The notes: a model not told the origin generated them from the sequence alone. Positions 52,977 to 63,902 are shown, numbered from the stretch's first letter. The stretch: DNA of 64,000 nucleotides from Amycolatopsis sp. MtRt-6 (GCF_017308975.1 NZ_JADWPD010000026.1:105313-169312), one strand, 5' to 3'. A program made the numbers and translations.

Positions 52977-55900
52977 ATGGGCTCCAGACGCTGGCTCGGA
53001 CTGACCACGGCGTTCGCGCTCTCGCTCGGCGGCATCGTCGTGACCGCCGCTCCGGCCCGGGCGGCCGACCCCGGTGTCACCACCCTGGTGAACGCCCTCG
53101 CCGCCCCCGCGAACAGCTTCGCGGCCTGGTCGAAGGGACTCGGCACGCTCGGCCAGCTCGCCAAGGCGCTGCCCGCCGTCCAGACCAGCCCCGGCGCGGC
53201 GCTCGGGTTCGACACCCTGGCGCAGGAAGCCTTCCACACCGGGACGAAGAAGCTGGCCGACGCCGTCGACGACGCCGATCTCGACATCGACCAGCCGATC
53301 AGCCTCAGCGCCGACCGCACCGGGACGCTGAAGACCACGCTGACCTCCGTCGGCGAGGACAAGCGGCTCGACCTCACCCTCACCGTCTCCCGCGTGCTGC
53401 AGGACCAGGCGCTGAGCGTCCCGCTGCCGATCGGTGGCGGCACCAACGCGCCGCAGTCGGCCTTCTCCTCGACCGGCGGCGTGCGGCTCACCGTCAGCAC
53501 CACGATGAAGCTGAGCCTCATCTGGGACAAGGCCCACGACAAGGCCTACTTCGTCAACGACGGGACCACCCCGGCCTTCACCGTCGACGCCGAAGCGGGC
53601 TTCCCCGACGCGAACGCCGTCAAGGCGGTCAAGGCCGCGGTCGGCATCCTCGGCGTGCGGCTCGCCGACGATTCCTCCCTCGACCTCAAGGCGCACTTCG
53701 CGGCCACGATCAACGATCCGGACAACGACGGGAAACTCGCGTTCACCAACTTCGACGGCACCGCCGGCGAGCTCGCCCAGAACGGTTCGCTGGCCGGCCT
53801 GGTCAGCTTCGGCTTCGCGAGCCCGGCCGGGTCGCTGACCGGCTCGCTGCACCTCGCCGCCGCGCCGGCGAGCTCGTTCTCCCTCGAACTGCCCGCCGTG
53901 GACGCCAAGATCGGCATCCAGTGGCCCGACATCGCCACCGGCACCCCGCAGATCGTGCCCGAGGGCATCGACACGGTCGGCCCGTTCCTCAACATGACCC
54001 CGCGCGACCTGGCCACCGGCCTGGCCCAGCTGGCCACGACACTCACCTCGATCCAGCGCGCGAAGTGGGGCGACGCCGCGAACCCGGTCGGCAACCTCGA
54101 CTTGCCGTTCCTCAAGGGCACCCTCGCCGACGCGATCCAGCTCAACGAGTCGATCAAGAAGTTCCTGCAGGACAACACCAAGACCGCCGCGGACCCGGCA
54201 CAGGCCGGCGAGCCGCTGTTCGTGTCCCTGCAGGAGATGCTCGACAAGCTCAACACCGCGGCGAACCTCCCCGGTGGCGGCAAGATCGGCGTCTCCGACG
54301 TCCACTTCCCACCGGGCACGACCAAGCTCGACTTCAAGATCACGATCTCGCGCCAGGCACCCACGACGGCCGTCGACCTCAACGCGGCCGCGGCGGCGGC
54401 GTCCGGTCCGGCGGGCAGCCCGGGGAAGACGACCTACACCCAGACCACGCTCAAGGACGAGAACCAGAAGTGGAAGCCGGGGGAGTTCGCGGGACGGCAC
54501 GTCGTCGCCGGAGCCGCCGGGGCGACGGTAGAGAACAACAACGAGAACACCCTGTTCCTGCAGGCGCCCGGCTGGACGCCGGTCGTCCCCGTCGCCAACG
54601 CGCCCTACACGATCTCCGGGATGCAGGGTGACGTCGGTGTCGTCCAGCTCGGCAACGACCTCAAGACCGGTGGCCGCGGTGTCGGCGAAGCCAACGCGGT
54701 CAACGCCACCGCGAAGGTCAAGCCGTCCTACGACGCCGCCGTCACGCTGGTGCTCGACCTGCGGAACCCCACCGTGCACAACCCGCCGATCGAGCAGAAG
54801 AACCCGGACGGCAGCACGATCCTCGTCGGCGCGACGCCGACCGGGCCGGACCGGGTGCTGCTGCGCACCGCCGGCGCTCCCTCGCTGTTCACCGCGGACT
54901 TCCCGATGGACGCCGACGTCGACATCTTCGCCAACGCCGGTTTCCTCCAGGTGGAGCTCAAGGGCGCGGCCCACGTCTGCCACCCGGACGCGGGCGCCGA
55001 CTGCGGCGGGACCCCGGACGCCGACGACCACATGCTCCAGGTGAAGCTCAAGGACCAGGGTGACCTGACCTTCGGCGCGGTCGTGGACAAGCTGCTGCAC
55101 GACCCCGGCGCGCTGCTCGACTTCCAGGTCAGCGTCCGCGGCGCGGGCGGGGTCGACGCGAGCGCGCCGGGCACCGGTGACTTCCTCAAGGGCGCCACCG
55201 CGCACGCCGGGTTCACCTGGAACGACCTCACCAAGCTCACCGGCTCCGACGGCCCGCAGTTCAGCACGAGCGACCTGTCCGAGCTGGCGAACTTCGACTT
55301 CGACCCGGCCAACCCGAAGGCGCTGTTCTCGATCGTCCTCAAGACGCTGCAGACGCTCAACGCGTCGATCAGCGACGCCTCCCCGGCCGGCGCCGCGGTG
55401 TTCGGCACCAAGATCCCGCTGGTCGGCCGCTCGCTGCGGGACCTGCTGCGAGCCGACGAAGCCGGCTCCGGCCCGAAGGTGACCTACGGCGCCAACTCCG
55501 TGAAGGACACCGCGCGCAGCGTCGAGAAGGGCAACGCGTTCCCGCAGACCCTCATCGGGCGCACGGTCGTCGCCGGGACCCAGGTGGGCATCGTCGGCAG
55601 CGTCACGGCGGACACCCTCGTCCTGGCCGGGCCGTGGGCCAGCCAGCCCTCGCCGTCGACGGCCTACGTGATCCGGTCCGAACTGGACGACGTCATCTCG
55701 ATGCTGGAAGCGGCGCCGTCGGACAACCTGCAGCGGCTCGTCCAGACGATCAACGAGCGTTTCAAGGGCAGCGCGCCGGTGCAGTTCGAGTACGCCGACC
55801 TCGCCGGGACGCCGTCGCTGATCATCCGGCTGGACTGGAAGCGCGCCTACCACACCAGCACCCCGGTGCAGTTCGACTTCAGCCTGCCCGCGGGCACCCA

Positions 55901-58900
55901 GCGCGTCGCCGGCGTGCAGGGCGAAGGCTCGGTGTCGCTGGGCGTCGGCGGCGAGGTCAAGATGGGCCTGGTCGTCCCGTTGCAGCCGGGTTCCGGCCCG
56001 GCCGACGCGAACGCCCTGCGCATCCTGGACGACTCCAAGATCGGCGTGCAGCTCGACGCCGCCGTGGAGAACGCCACCATCGCGACCACCCTCGGCCCGC
56101 TGACCGTCTCGCTCGGCAACCCGAAGTCGGCGGACAAGGCGACCGCGAAGGCGTCCTACTCGCTCGACCTGGCCAAGAGCGGCGGCACCGGTACGCCGGT
56201 GACGTTCTCCGAGTTCGTGGGCGCGGTCGGCCCGTCGGTCAACGCCGCGAGCACGGCGGTGAACTGCGGCCTCGACGGCAGCACGCCACTGGGCCTGTGC
56301 GCCAAGTTGCCGCTGTACATCAGCGAAGACGGCGGCGCGACCTACGGCAAGGTGATCACCGACGACACCAAGGCGAACGACTTCGCGTTGCGCCTGCCCA
56401 AGTCCACGACGCCGGACGACTACTTCGACCTCGGCGGCGCCGCCATCGACGGCCACCCGCGGCTGGAGACCCCGGACCCGACGCTGCTGGGCCAGGAGCT
56501 GGCCAAGCGGCTGATCGACTTCGGCAGGCTCGACGGCCTCGACAGCTACCTCAACCTGGTGGAGCAGGCCCTCAACACCGCCAGCTTCGGCGGCAAGCTG
56601 CCGCTGCTCGGCGACGACCTCCAGCAGGGCGCGGACTTCATCGGCAAGCTGCGCGCGGCGATCCACACCGCGCTGGACCAGCTGCCCGCCGACGGGCACT
56701 TCACCGACATGGCCGCGGTGCGCGGCTGGGTGAACGACCAGCTCGGCGCGAAGCTCGCCGCCGCCGGCCTCAACCCGGACACCGTCACCGTCGACACCGT
56801 GTGCAAGACGCGGCTGGGCACGGTCGGCGTCCCGACGGTCGCGCTGCACGAAGGCGCCACGGCGGCCGACAAGACCTACCGGTACGTCATCGCGTCCTAC
56901 GCCACGATCAACGGGGAGAAGAAGCAGGCCAAGGCGAGCGACCCCGGCTCGATCACCACCGGCCCGGCCACACTGTCCGCAACGGACTCCCTGGACATCT
57001 CCTGGGAACCGGTCGACAGCGCTTCCGGGTACATGGTGTTCCGTGAGGAAGGCGGCGTCTTCAAGCTCATCGCGGACGTCACCGGCACCAAGACGACCGA
57101 CACCGGCGCCGCGGCCATCGGCGGGGCCCCGGAGAACCCGGCCGAGAACCCGCAGCCGCACGACTGCGCGTACAACGACCTCGACGCCGTGACGATCAGC
57201 CTCAACGTCAGCCAGGGCGACTTCAGCGGCGACCTGCTCAACTGCGCCGGGCTGCCGGCCGGCCACGAGTGCCTGAAGAAGTCCGTGCCGCTGGACCTGG
57301 GCATCCCCGGGTTCTCGCTCAAGGCCGACGGCGGCGCGGGCCCCGAGGTCCAGCTCGGCTGGCGGCTGCACCTGGCCATGGGCATCAGCCGCAGCGAAGG
57401 GTTCTTCGTCATCACCAAGGACTCCGCGCAACCGGAGTTCGCGGTCGGGCTGAACGTCACCCTGCCGCAGAAGATCAACGCGCAGCTGGCGTTCATCAAC
57501 ATCACCGCGGAGAACTGCACCAAGGACCTGAGCGCGGACGACTGCAACGCCGCGGCCGCGCCCCCGGCCAACGCCGTCCTGCCACTGTTCGGCGGCGCGT
57601 TCAAGATCGACCTGATCGCGCCGGACGACCCGACCAACGGCCGGCTGCACCTGACCGACCTGCAGAACGCCGGACTCGACCGGCTCGCCGACGTCAAGCT
57701 GCACGCGAGCGCGGACATCAACTGGCTGCTCAAGGCGCGGCCGGGTGACGACGCCGGGTTCCCGGGCATCCAGGCGAACTTCCGCCTGCACTGGGCGTGG
57801 AACAACGTCAAGCCGGGCACCAACAGCGCCGACGGCGGCAACAGCCCGCTGACGCTGGCGTTCGACAAGGTCGCCATCGACAGCGGCGAGATCTTCGGGA
57901 AGATCCTCGGCCCGATCGTCAACAAGGTCAAGCAGGTGACCGGCCCGCTCGACCCGGTGATCAAGACGCTGTACGCGCCGATCCCGGTGCTGTCGGACCT
58001 GTCCCACCTGGCCGGCGGCGGCGACGTCACGCTCGTTTCCCTCGGCAAGGCGTTCAGCACGATCGCGGGTGGCCCGGACCTGAAGTTCGTCGACACGATC
58101 GCGGGGATCATCACCTTCATCAACAACTTCCCGACGTGCACGACCACGTGCCTCATCCCGCTCGGCTCGTTCGAGCTCGGCGGCCAGAAGGCACTCGACA
58201 CCACAGCGACCCCCGACAACACCGAAAGCCTGATCAGCACCAAGAAGGACGCCGGGGGCGGCACCACGTTCGCGCCGCTGCTCGACACGATCAACGGCAA
58301 GAACTCCAACCCGAACTCGGTCAACCCGATGACCACCCAGGCGTCGGCGGCCGGCTTCAGCTTCCCGGTGTTCGAGAAGCCGGCGTCACTGTTCAACGTG
58401 CTGCTCGGCGGCGACGTCGACCTGGTCAAGTTCGACTCCGGGCCACTGCGCCTCGGCTTCGACTGGCGCCAGCAGTTCGGGCCGGTGTACGCGCCGCCGC
58501 CGGTGGTGATCACCCTGCACGGCTCGGCGTCGGTAACCCTGCGCATCGTCGCGGGCTTCGACACCTACGGCATCCGCAAGGCGTTCGAGGCGGCCCGCGC
58601 GGGCACCCTCGACCTCGGCACCGTGGGCAACGCGTTCCTGCAGAGCCTGTTCTTCTACACCACGGAAAACGGCAAGCCGATCCCGGTGGTGACCTTCACG
58701 GGCGAGATCGCGGCCGGGGCCGCGGTCACGGCGGTGATCATCACGGTCGGCATCGAGGGCGGGCTCGGCCTCACGGTTTCGTTCCTGTGGAACGATCCCA
58801 ACCACGACGGGAAGTTCCGGATCACGGAGTTCCTGCAAACGGCGTTGAACAACCCGATATGCCTGTTCACGGTGTCCGGGCGGCTCTACGTCTTCCTCAA

Positions 58901-61900
58901 GCTGTACGTGACGGTCGGGTTCGGCCCGTTCTCGGTGTCGTTCAGCTTCACGATCGTCGACGTCACCCTGCTCGACTTCACCGCGACCCCGAACTGCACA
59001 CCACCACCGCCGAAGCTCGGCGGGCTGAGCGGCGACGGGAAGACATTGGTCGTGTACGCGGCCGCGCTCGGCCACACCGCGCAACGCGGCGGCGGCGCGG
59101 GTGACCCGTACGAGTCGAACAACCAGGAGAAGGACACCGTCAAGATCACTTCACTGCACGACTACGCCAACCCGGCGAACCCGGCGTTCACCGGCGTGGC
59201 CGTGGACATGCTCGGCATCCGGCGCGAGTTCCGGAACCCGAACATCGAACGCGTCATCGTCGACGGCCGCGGCTACGCCAAACCGATGAGCGTCACGTTC
59301 ATCGGGGACGCCAAGGCCGACACCACCAAGACCGGCCCACCACCGCCGACCGCGCAGTTCGACCGTGACGCCGTCGTGTTCGGCGGCACCAAGAACGACC
59401 AGATCAAGACCGGTATCGGCCACTCATGGGTCGACGGCGGCGCCGGCGACGACGTCATCGTCACCGGTGACCGGACCGTGCTCGCCGCGAACAAGACGAG
59501 CTACGTCCGCGACGACGCGAAAGCCCGCGTCGCGGGTGGTCCCGGCGTCGACAGCATCACCGTCGGCAACGGCGTGGACATCGTCGCGGGCGACTCGAGC
59601 CTCGGCGCGCCCCCGGTGACGTCGATCGGCCTGAAGGAACTCAAGAACGACGGCCGCGACAGCGGCGACCCCCTAACAGACGGCACCGGAGGGCCGAGCG
59701 TCTCCGTGCCGAACTGGGCGCTGCTGCCCGATCCGGCGGGCGGCACCGGCACCGGCGACGCCGGCGACACGATCAAGGTGGGCCTGGCCAAGTCGACCGC
59801 GTTCGGCAACGGCGGCGACGACACCCTCGGCGTCTCGGCCGACGACCCGCTGAAGGACGTGCCCACCTATCCGCAGGCGCTGTTCGTGTCGCAGGGCGCG
59901 ACGCTCGTCGGCGGCGACGGCAGCGACCGGTTCGCCGGCGGCACCGGGCCGGACAAGATCTACCCGGCGGCCCAGGTCGATCCCGGCATCGACGGCTACG
60001 GCTCGGACGACGCCAACACCTCCGGCGGTCCCGAAGGCGGGCCGATCAACACGATCGACACCGGCAGCGGCAACGACACGGTCTACGGCGGCAAGGGCCA
60101 GGACCGCGTCACCGGCCACTCCACCAAGGACCAGCACGACGACTTCCGCGGTGGCGGCGGCAACGACATCCTGTTCGGCGGCTTCGGGCCCGACACGCTC
60201 TACGGCGGCCCGGACGACGACTACGTGATCGCCGAACCGTCCACTCTGGACTTCCCGAACCCGGGGAAGACCGACGGCTTCGGGCCGTTCTACGTCGTCA
60301 CGCACACCCCGCTGCCGCAGGGCGTGACGCCGTCGCCCAAGACACTGGTCGGTGGCCTCGGCTTCGACCACGTCATCGGCGGTGACGGTGGCGCGGACGT
60401 CTACGGCGACAAGCAGACGACGCCGTGCAAGGCGGGGACGCCGATCCCGTCGACCCCGGTCGACGAGTCGGTGAACGACCCGCTCGACGGCAACGACCGG
60501 ATCATCGGCGGCGCGGGCGTGGAGAACGTCCGGGCCGGTGGCGGTGACGACAACGTCGATGCCGAAGCGGCGAACGACCTGGTGTGCGGCGAGAAGGGCA
60601 AGGACGCGCTGCACGGCGGCCGCGACGCGGACCAGGTCTGGGGCGGCTCGGACGACGACGCCGTCCACGGCGACGCCGGGGCGGACATGCTCTATGGCAA
60701 CGACGGCGCCGACACGATGTTCGGCGGCGACGACCCCGACACCATCGAGGGCAACAACGGGACGGACTGGGTCTCCGGTGGCCTGGCCGGCGACACGATC
60801 GTCGGCGGCACCCGGGCGGCCGGCCAGCCCGACGACGGCGACAAGCTGTTCGGCGACACCGGCCCCGACACGATCATCGGCGACAACGGTGATCCGCTGG
60901 TGCCCGGCGGCCCGGTGTTCGACCTGGCCAGTGCCGACCCGGCGCTGGGCGGCGACGACACGATCTCCGGCGGCTTCGACAACGACGCGTTGTTCGGCGG
61001 GCTGGAGAACGACACGGTCTTCGGCGGGAAGGACCCCGACCGCATCGAAGGCAACCCGGGTGCCGACACGCTGAACGGCGAGACCGGCGCCGACGACATC
61101 ATCGGCGGCAGCCACCAGACGCCGGGCGACCCGGCGGTCAAGAACGCGGCCGGCTACCCCGACGCGGGCGACACGATCTCCGGCGGCGACGCCGACGACG
61201 TGATCACCGGCGACAACGCCACGATCACCGGTACAGGCGGCGGCGACACCGGCGACCCGGTCACGCGGGGCCGCGGGCTGTCGGCCGGACGGCACGTGGT
61301 GCTGTTCGACCTCGGCTACACGCCGGTGGCGGGCACGTCCGGCGGAGATTCGATCTTCGGCGGCGAGGCCACGGACGTCATCTACGCCCAGGGCGGCACG
61401 GACACCGTGCACGGCGACGCCGGCGACGACTACGGCGAGGGTGGCCAGGACGCGGACAAGCTGTTCGGCGAGTCCGGGCAGGACGACCTCGTCGGCGGCT
61501 CGTCGTACGTCGAGTCGGGCACCGGCCAGGGCACGGCGGGCCAGCTCGACACCGGCGACACCATCTCCGGTGGCGACGACGCCGACCTGATCACCGGCGA
61601 CAACGCCTTGCTGACGCGGGACGCGGGCATTCCGAAGAGCCCGATCACGCAGGGCCGCTTCGACACCGACGCGCAGGGCGCGGCGCCGATGGTCCAGCGC
61701 AGCATCCAGCTGTACGACCTGGGCGACGGGCCGGTGCCGAACACCTCCGGCGGCGACGACATCACCGGGGACAACGGCTGCGACGCGATCCTCGGCCAGT
61801 CGGGCAACGACCGGCTCAAGGGCAACGCCGACGGCGACTACGCCGAAGGCGGTCCCGGCCGGGACTGGATCGAAGGCAACGGCGGCGACGACGACCTCGT

Positions 61901-63902
61901 CGGCGGCAGCTCGGTGATCTTCGGTACCGACACGGCGTTGACCACGCAGGGTCAGCCGGACATCGGTGACGTCGTGTTCGGCGGCACCGGGGACGACGTG
62001 GTGCTGGGCGACAACGCGATCACCGACCGGATCGCGCCGCCGTCGCCGTACCTGCTCCGCGTGGGCAGCACCGGGACGTTCGAGACGCAACGTTCGCTGC
62101 GGCTGCTCGACCTCTCGTGGAGCAACGGGTTCCTCGGCGCGCCGGCGCGTCCCGTCGCGGGCGGGGACCAGCTGTCCGGTGGTGGCGGCGTCGACGTGGT
62201 CTTCGGCCAGGACGGCGACGACCAGATCTCCGGCGGCGCGCACGACGACTACGCCGAGGGCAACGGTGGCCACGACACGATGTTCGGCGACCGCACCCTG
62301 GCCGAAGCCGGGATCCCGATCACGCCGCCGAACCCGGTGTGGCCGGGCGCGGCCTCGGGCGACCTCGGCGACGTCTCCGCACCCAACGGGCAGGACGACC
62401 TGCTCGGCGGCAGCTCCCTGGCGGTCTTCCGCGACACGGCCGACGACGTGCACGGCGACGGCGCCGCCGACTTCGTCCTCGGCGACGGCGGCACCGCGGT
62501 GCGGGACATCGTGGACCAGACCGGCAAGCCGGTGGCGCTCGGCGACGACCTGTCGAAGGTGTCGCTGCCGCTGACGAACCGGATCTACGCCAAGCGCTAC
62601 CCGGCGACCCCGCCGGTGGGTGCGGCGTTCGTCCGCCACGGCGCGGGCGGCGCTCCCACCCGCTTCTGCACCACCACGCAGGCCACGTGCGAGGCGCTCG
62701 GCGCGTCGGGCGGGGACAACCTGTGGGGCGACGCGGGCGAGGACACGTTGTACGGCCAGGACGGCAACGACCTGATGCACGGCGACACCGGCACGACGAC
62801 GGCTCCGGGCGACGGCGCCGACGACATGTACGGCGAGCTGGGCGACGACCGGATGTGGGGCACCGGCGGCGACGACGCCATGGTCGGCGACCGCGGCGGC
62901 ATCGTCGACGTGTACCAGGACGGCTCGAACAAGTTCGTGATCGACAACAGCCAGGTGCCCGCGATCCACTACGAGGGCTTCCTGCCCGGCTCGGTCACCC
63001 GGCAGGTCGACCTGCAGCACGACGTCAACGGCGACGCGTTCGCGGCACCGGGCAACGCACCGGCGATGCCCCACCGCGGTGACCTGGAAGGAGGCACCGA
63101 CCGCATCCGCGGCGGCGACGACCACGACTCGATCCACGGCGGCTTCGGCGACGACCTGGCCAACGGCGATTCGGGCGGGGACATCGTCTTCGGCGACGAC
63201 GGCGCGGACGTGCTGTGGGGTGGCAAGGGAAGCACCGACCCGGCCAACCCGAACGACCGCGGCGTCAACGACTCGCTCGTCGACTACGTCCTCGGCGGCA
63301 AGGGCGCGACGTCCGGCCCGTCGGTCGATCCGAACACCGGAGCGCTGGGTTCGGACATCATCGACTGGCGCCCGCGCGGCACGTACGGCACGCCGGGTCA
63401 GACGACGTGCACGGCGAACCCGTGGCCGCAGACGTTCGGCAACGGCAAGAACGCGGTGACGGTGGACCCGTGCACGTGGTTCGAGCTGACCGAGTTGCAC
63501 AACGCCGACGTCGCGGACAACCAGCACCACCAGGGCATCGACTGGATCTACGGCGGCTGGGACCGTGACGTGCTGCAGGCCGACGTGGCCGACAACGGCC
63601 CCAACCAGGGCGACCGCCTGCTGGACTGGGGCGGAGCGTACAACCTGTACACGCACTGCAACGCGGCCTACGGCGGCTACAACGACGTCCGTCAGTTCAG
63701 CCCGACGCACCAGGACTTCCTGCAGCGGTGGGCGTACTCGCTGGGCGCCGGCCAGGCGGCCGGGGACGTGACCACGGCAGGCACGTCCGCGTTCGACGAG
63801 CTGGCGCTGGTGTACCAGTCCGACCTGCAGGAGCACGGGTCGGGACCGGCGTTCCCGACCACGCCGGGGCATTTCGACAACCCGAACGCCTGCGCACCCT
63901 GA
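52977..63902 (+). CDS. Giant secreted RTX-type calcium-binding repeat protein (3641 aa)
   Basis: GGAGGT lies 6 bases before the ATG. A Sec signal (residues 1-29, ending ARA) leads into about 2080 residues of beta-rich, unrecognised sequence. Two copies of a small module, rich in V-AG and PW-type strands, occur near residues 482-548 and 836-901. A fibronectin-III-like domain is near 1285-1380. From about residue 2120 to 3440 the chain is a dense array of GGxGxDxxxG calcium-binding nonapeptides, organised in longer macro-repeats with DDLVGGSS and TGDNA. The last 200 residues have four cysteines and no membrane anchor or LPXTG. Family members are annotated only as calcium-binding proteins. No type I secretion genes are in the window, so Sec export and calcium-driven folding outside the cell are inferred. 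Confidence 0.9.
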   Translation: MGSRRWLGLTTAFALSLGGIVVTAAPARAADPGVTTLVNALAAPANSFAAWSKGLGTLGQLAKALPAVQTSPGAALGFDTLAQEAFHTGTKKLADAVDDADLDIDQPISLSADRTGTLKTTLTSVGEDKRLDLTLTVSRVLQDQALSVPLPIGGGTNAPQSAFSSTGGVRLTVSTTMKLSLIWDKAHDKAYFVNDGTTPAFTVDAEAGFPDANAVKAVKAAVGILGVRLADDSSLDLKAHFAATINDPDNDGKLAFTNFDGTAGELAQNGSLAGLVSFGFASPAGSLTGSLHLAAAPASSFSLELPAVDAKIGIQWPDIATGTPQIVPEGIDTVGPFLNMTPRDLATGLAQLATTLTSIQRAKWGDAANPVGNLDLPFLKGTLADAIQLNESIKKFLQDNTKTAADPAQAGEPLFVSLQEMLDKLNTAANLPGGGKIGVSDVHFPPGTTKLDFKITISRQAPTTAVDLNAAAAAASGPAGSPGKTTYTQTTLKDENQKWKPGEFAGRHVVAGAAGATVENNNENTLFLQAPGWTPVVPVANAPYTISGMQGDVGVVQLGNDLKTGGRGVGEANAVNATAKVKPSYDAAVTLVLDLRNPTVHNPPIEQKNPDGSTILVGATPTGPDRVLLRTAGAPSLFTADFPMDADVDIFANAGFLQVELKGAAHVCHPDAGADCGGTPDADDHMLQVKLKDQGDLTFGAVVDKLLHDPGALLDFQVSVRGAGGVDASAPGTGDFLKGATAHAGFTWNDLTKLTGSDGPQFSTSDLSELANFDFDPANPKALFSIVLKTLQTLNASISDASPAGAAVFGTKIPLVGRSLRDLLRADEAGSGPKVTYGANSVKDTARSVEKGNAFPQTLIGRTVVAGTQVGIVGSVTADTLVLAGPWASQPSPSTAYVIRSELDDVISMLEAAPSDNLQRLVQTINERFKGSAPVQFEYADLAGTPSLIIRLDWKRAYHTSTPVQFDFSLPAGTQRVAGVQGEGSVSLGVGGEVKMGLVVPLQPGSGPADANALRILDDSKIGVQLDAAVENATIATTLGPLTVSLGNPKSADKATAKASYSLDLAKSGGTGTPVTFSEFVGAVGPSVNAASTAVNCGLDGSTPLGLCAKLPLYISEDGGATYGKVITDDTKANDFALRLPKSTTPDDYFDLGGAAIDGHPRLETPDPTLLGQELAKRLIDFGRLDGLDSYLNLVEQALNTASFGGKLPLLGDDLQQGADFIGKLRAAIHTALDQLPADGHFTDMAAVRGWVNDQLGAKLAAAGLNPDTVTVDTVCKTRLGTVGVPTVALHEGATAADKTYRYVIASYATINGEKKQAKASDPGSITTGPATLSATDSLDISWEPVDSASGYMVFREEGGVFKLIADVTGTKTTDTGAAAIGGAPENPAENPQPHDCAYNDLDAVTISLNVSQGDFSGDLLNCAGLPAGHECLKKSVPLDLGIPGFSLKADGGAGPEVQLGWRLHLAMGISRSEGFFVITKDSAQPEFAVGLNVTLPQKINAQLAFINITAENCTKDLSADDCNAAAAPPANAVLPLFGGAFKIDLIAPDDPTNGRLHLTDLQNAGLDRLADVKLHASADINWLLKARPGDDAGFPGIQANFRLHWAWNNVKPGTNSADGGNSPLTLAFDKVAIDSGEIFGKILGPIVNKVKQVTGPLDPVIKTLYAPIPVLSDLSHLAGGGDVTLVSLGKAFSTIAGGPDLKFVDTIAGIITFINNFPTCTTTCLIPLGSFELGGQKALDTTATPDNTESLISTKKDAGGGTTFAPLLDTINGKNSNPNSVNPMTTQASAAGFSFPVFEKPASLFNVLLGGDVDLVKFDSGPLRLGFDWRQQFGPVYAPPPVVITLHGSASVTLRIVAGFDTYGIRKAFEAARAGTLDLGTVGNAFLQSLFFYTTENGKPIPVVTFTGEIAAGAAVTAVIITVGIEGGLGLTVSFLWNDPNHDGKFRITEFLQTALNNPICLFTVSGRLYVFLKLYVTVGFGPFSVSFSFTIVDVTLLDFTATPNCTPPPPKLGGLSGDGKTLVVYAAALGHTAQRGGGAGDPYESNNQEKDTVKITSLHDYANPANPAFTGVAVDMLGIRREFRNPNIERVIVDGRGYAKPMSVTFIGDAKADTTKTGPPPPTAQFDRDAVVFGGTKNDQIKTGIGHSWVDGGAGDDVIVTGDRTVLAANKTSYVRDDAKARVAGGPGVDSITVGNGVDIVAGDSSLGAPPVTSIGLKELKNDGRDSGDPLTDGTGGPSVSVPNWALLPDPAGGTGTGDAGDTIKVGLAKSTAFGNGGDDTLGVSADDPLKDVPTYPQALFVSQGATLVGGDGSDRFAGGTGPDKIYPAAQVDPGIDGYGSDDANTSGGPEGGPINTIDTGSGNDTVYGGKGQDRVTGHSTKDQHDDFRGGGGNDILFGGFGPDTLYGGPDDDYVIAEPSTLDFPNPGKTDGFGPFYVVTHTPLPQGVTPSPKTLVGGLGFDHVIGGDGGADVYGDKQTTPCKAGTPIPSTPVDESVNDPLDGNDRIIGGAGVENVRAGGGDDNVDAEAANDLVCGEKGKDALHGGRDADQVWGGSDDDAVHGDAGADMLYGNDGADTMFGGDDPDTIEGNNGTDWVSGGLAGDTIVGGTRAAGQPDDGDKLFGDTGPDTIIGDNGDPLVPGGPVFDLASADPALGGDDTISGGFDNDALFGGLENDTVFGGKDPDRIEGNPGADTLNGETGADDIIGGSHQTPGDPAVKNAAGYPDAGDTISGGDADDVITGDNATITGTGGGDTGDPVTRGRGLSAGRHVVLFDLGYTPVAGTSGGDSIFGGEATDVIYAQGGTDTVHGDAGDDYGEGGQDADKLFGESGQDDLVGGSSYVESGTGQGTAGQLDTGDTISGGDDADLITGDNALLTRDAGIPKSPITQGRFDTDAQGAAPMVQRSIQLYDLGDGPVPNTSGGDDITGDNGCDAILGQSGNDRLKGNADGDYAEGGPGRDWIEGNGGDDDLVGGSSVIFGTDTALTTQGQPDIGDVVFGGTGDDVVLGDNAITDRIAPPSPYLLRVGSTGTFETQRSLRLLDLSWSNGFLGAPARPVAGGDQLSGGGGVDVVFGQDGDDQISGGAHDDYAEGNGGHDTMFGDRTLAEAGIPITPPNPVWPGAASGDLGDVSAPNGQDDLLGGSSLAVFRDTADDVHGDGAADFVLGDGGTAVRDIVDQTGKPVALGDDLSKVSLPLTNRIYAKRYPATPPVGAAFVRHGAGGAPTRFCTTTQATCEALGASGGDNLWGDAGEDTLYGQDGNDLMHGDTGTTTAPGDGADDMYGELGDDRMWGTGGDDAMVGDRGGIVDVYQDGSNKFVIDNSQVPAIHYEGFLPGSVTRQVDLQHDVNGDAFAAPGNAPAMPHRGDLEGGTDRIRGGDDHDSIHGGFGDDLANGDSGGDIVFGDDGADVLWGGKGSTDPANPNDRGVNDSLVDYVLGGKGATSGPSVDPNTGALGSDIIDWRPRGTYGTPGQTTCTANPWPQTFGNGKNAVTVDPCTWFELTELHNADVADNQHHQGIDWIYGGWDRDVLQADVADNGPNQGDRLLDWGGAYNLYTHCNAAYGGYNDVRQFSPTHQDFLQRWAYSLGAGQAAGDVTTAGTSAFDELALVYQSDLQEHGSGPAFPTTPGHFDNPNACAP

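Noticed and set aside
52656..58007. Minus-strand open frame of more than 1700 codons opposite the giant gene
   Set aside because: It is the GC-bias mirror of the plus-strand gene: Arg/Val/Gly-rich, no family motifs, no ribosome site. The plus frame has a signal peptide, RTX repeats and a terminator.
60050..62300. Dense GGCGACGAC repeats as a DNA-level repeat or mobile element
   Set aside because: The periodicity follows the RTX codons; it is protein-coding repetition.
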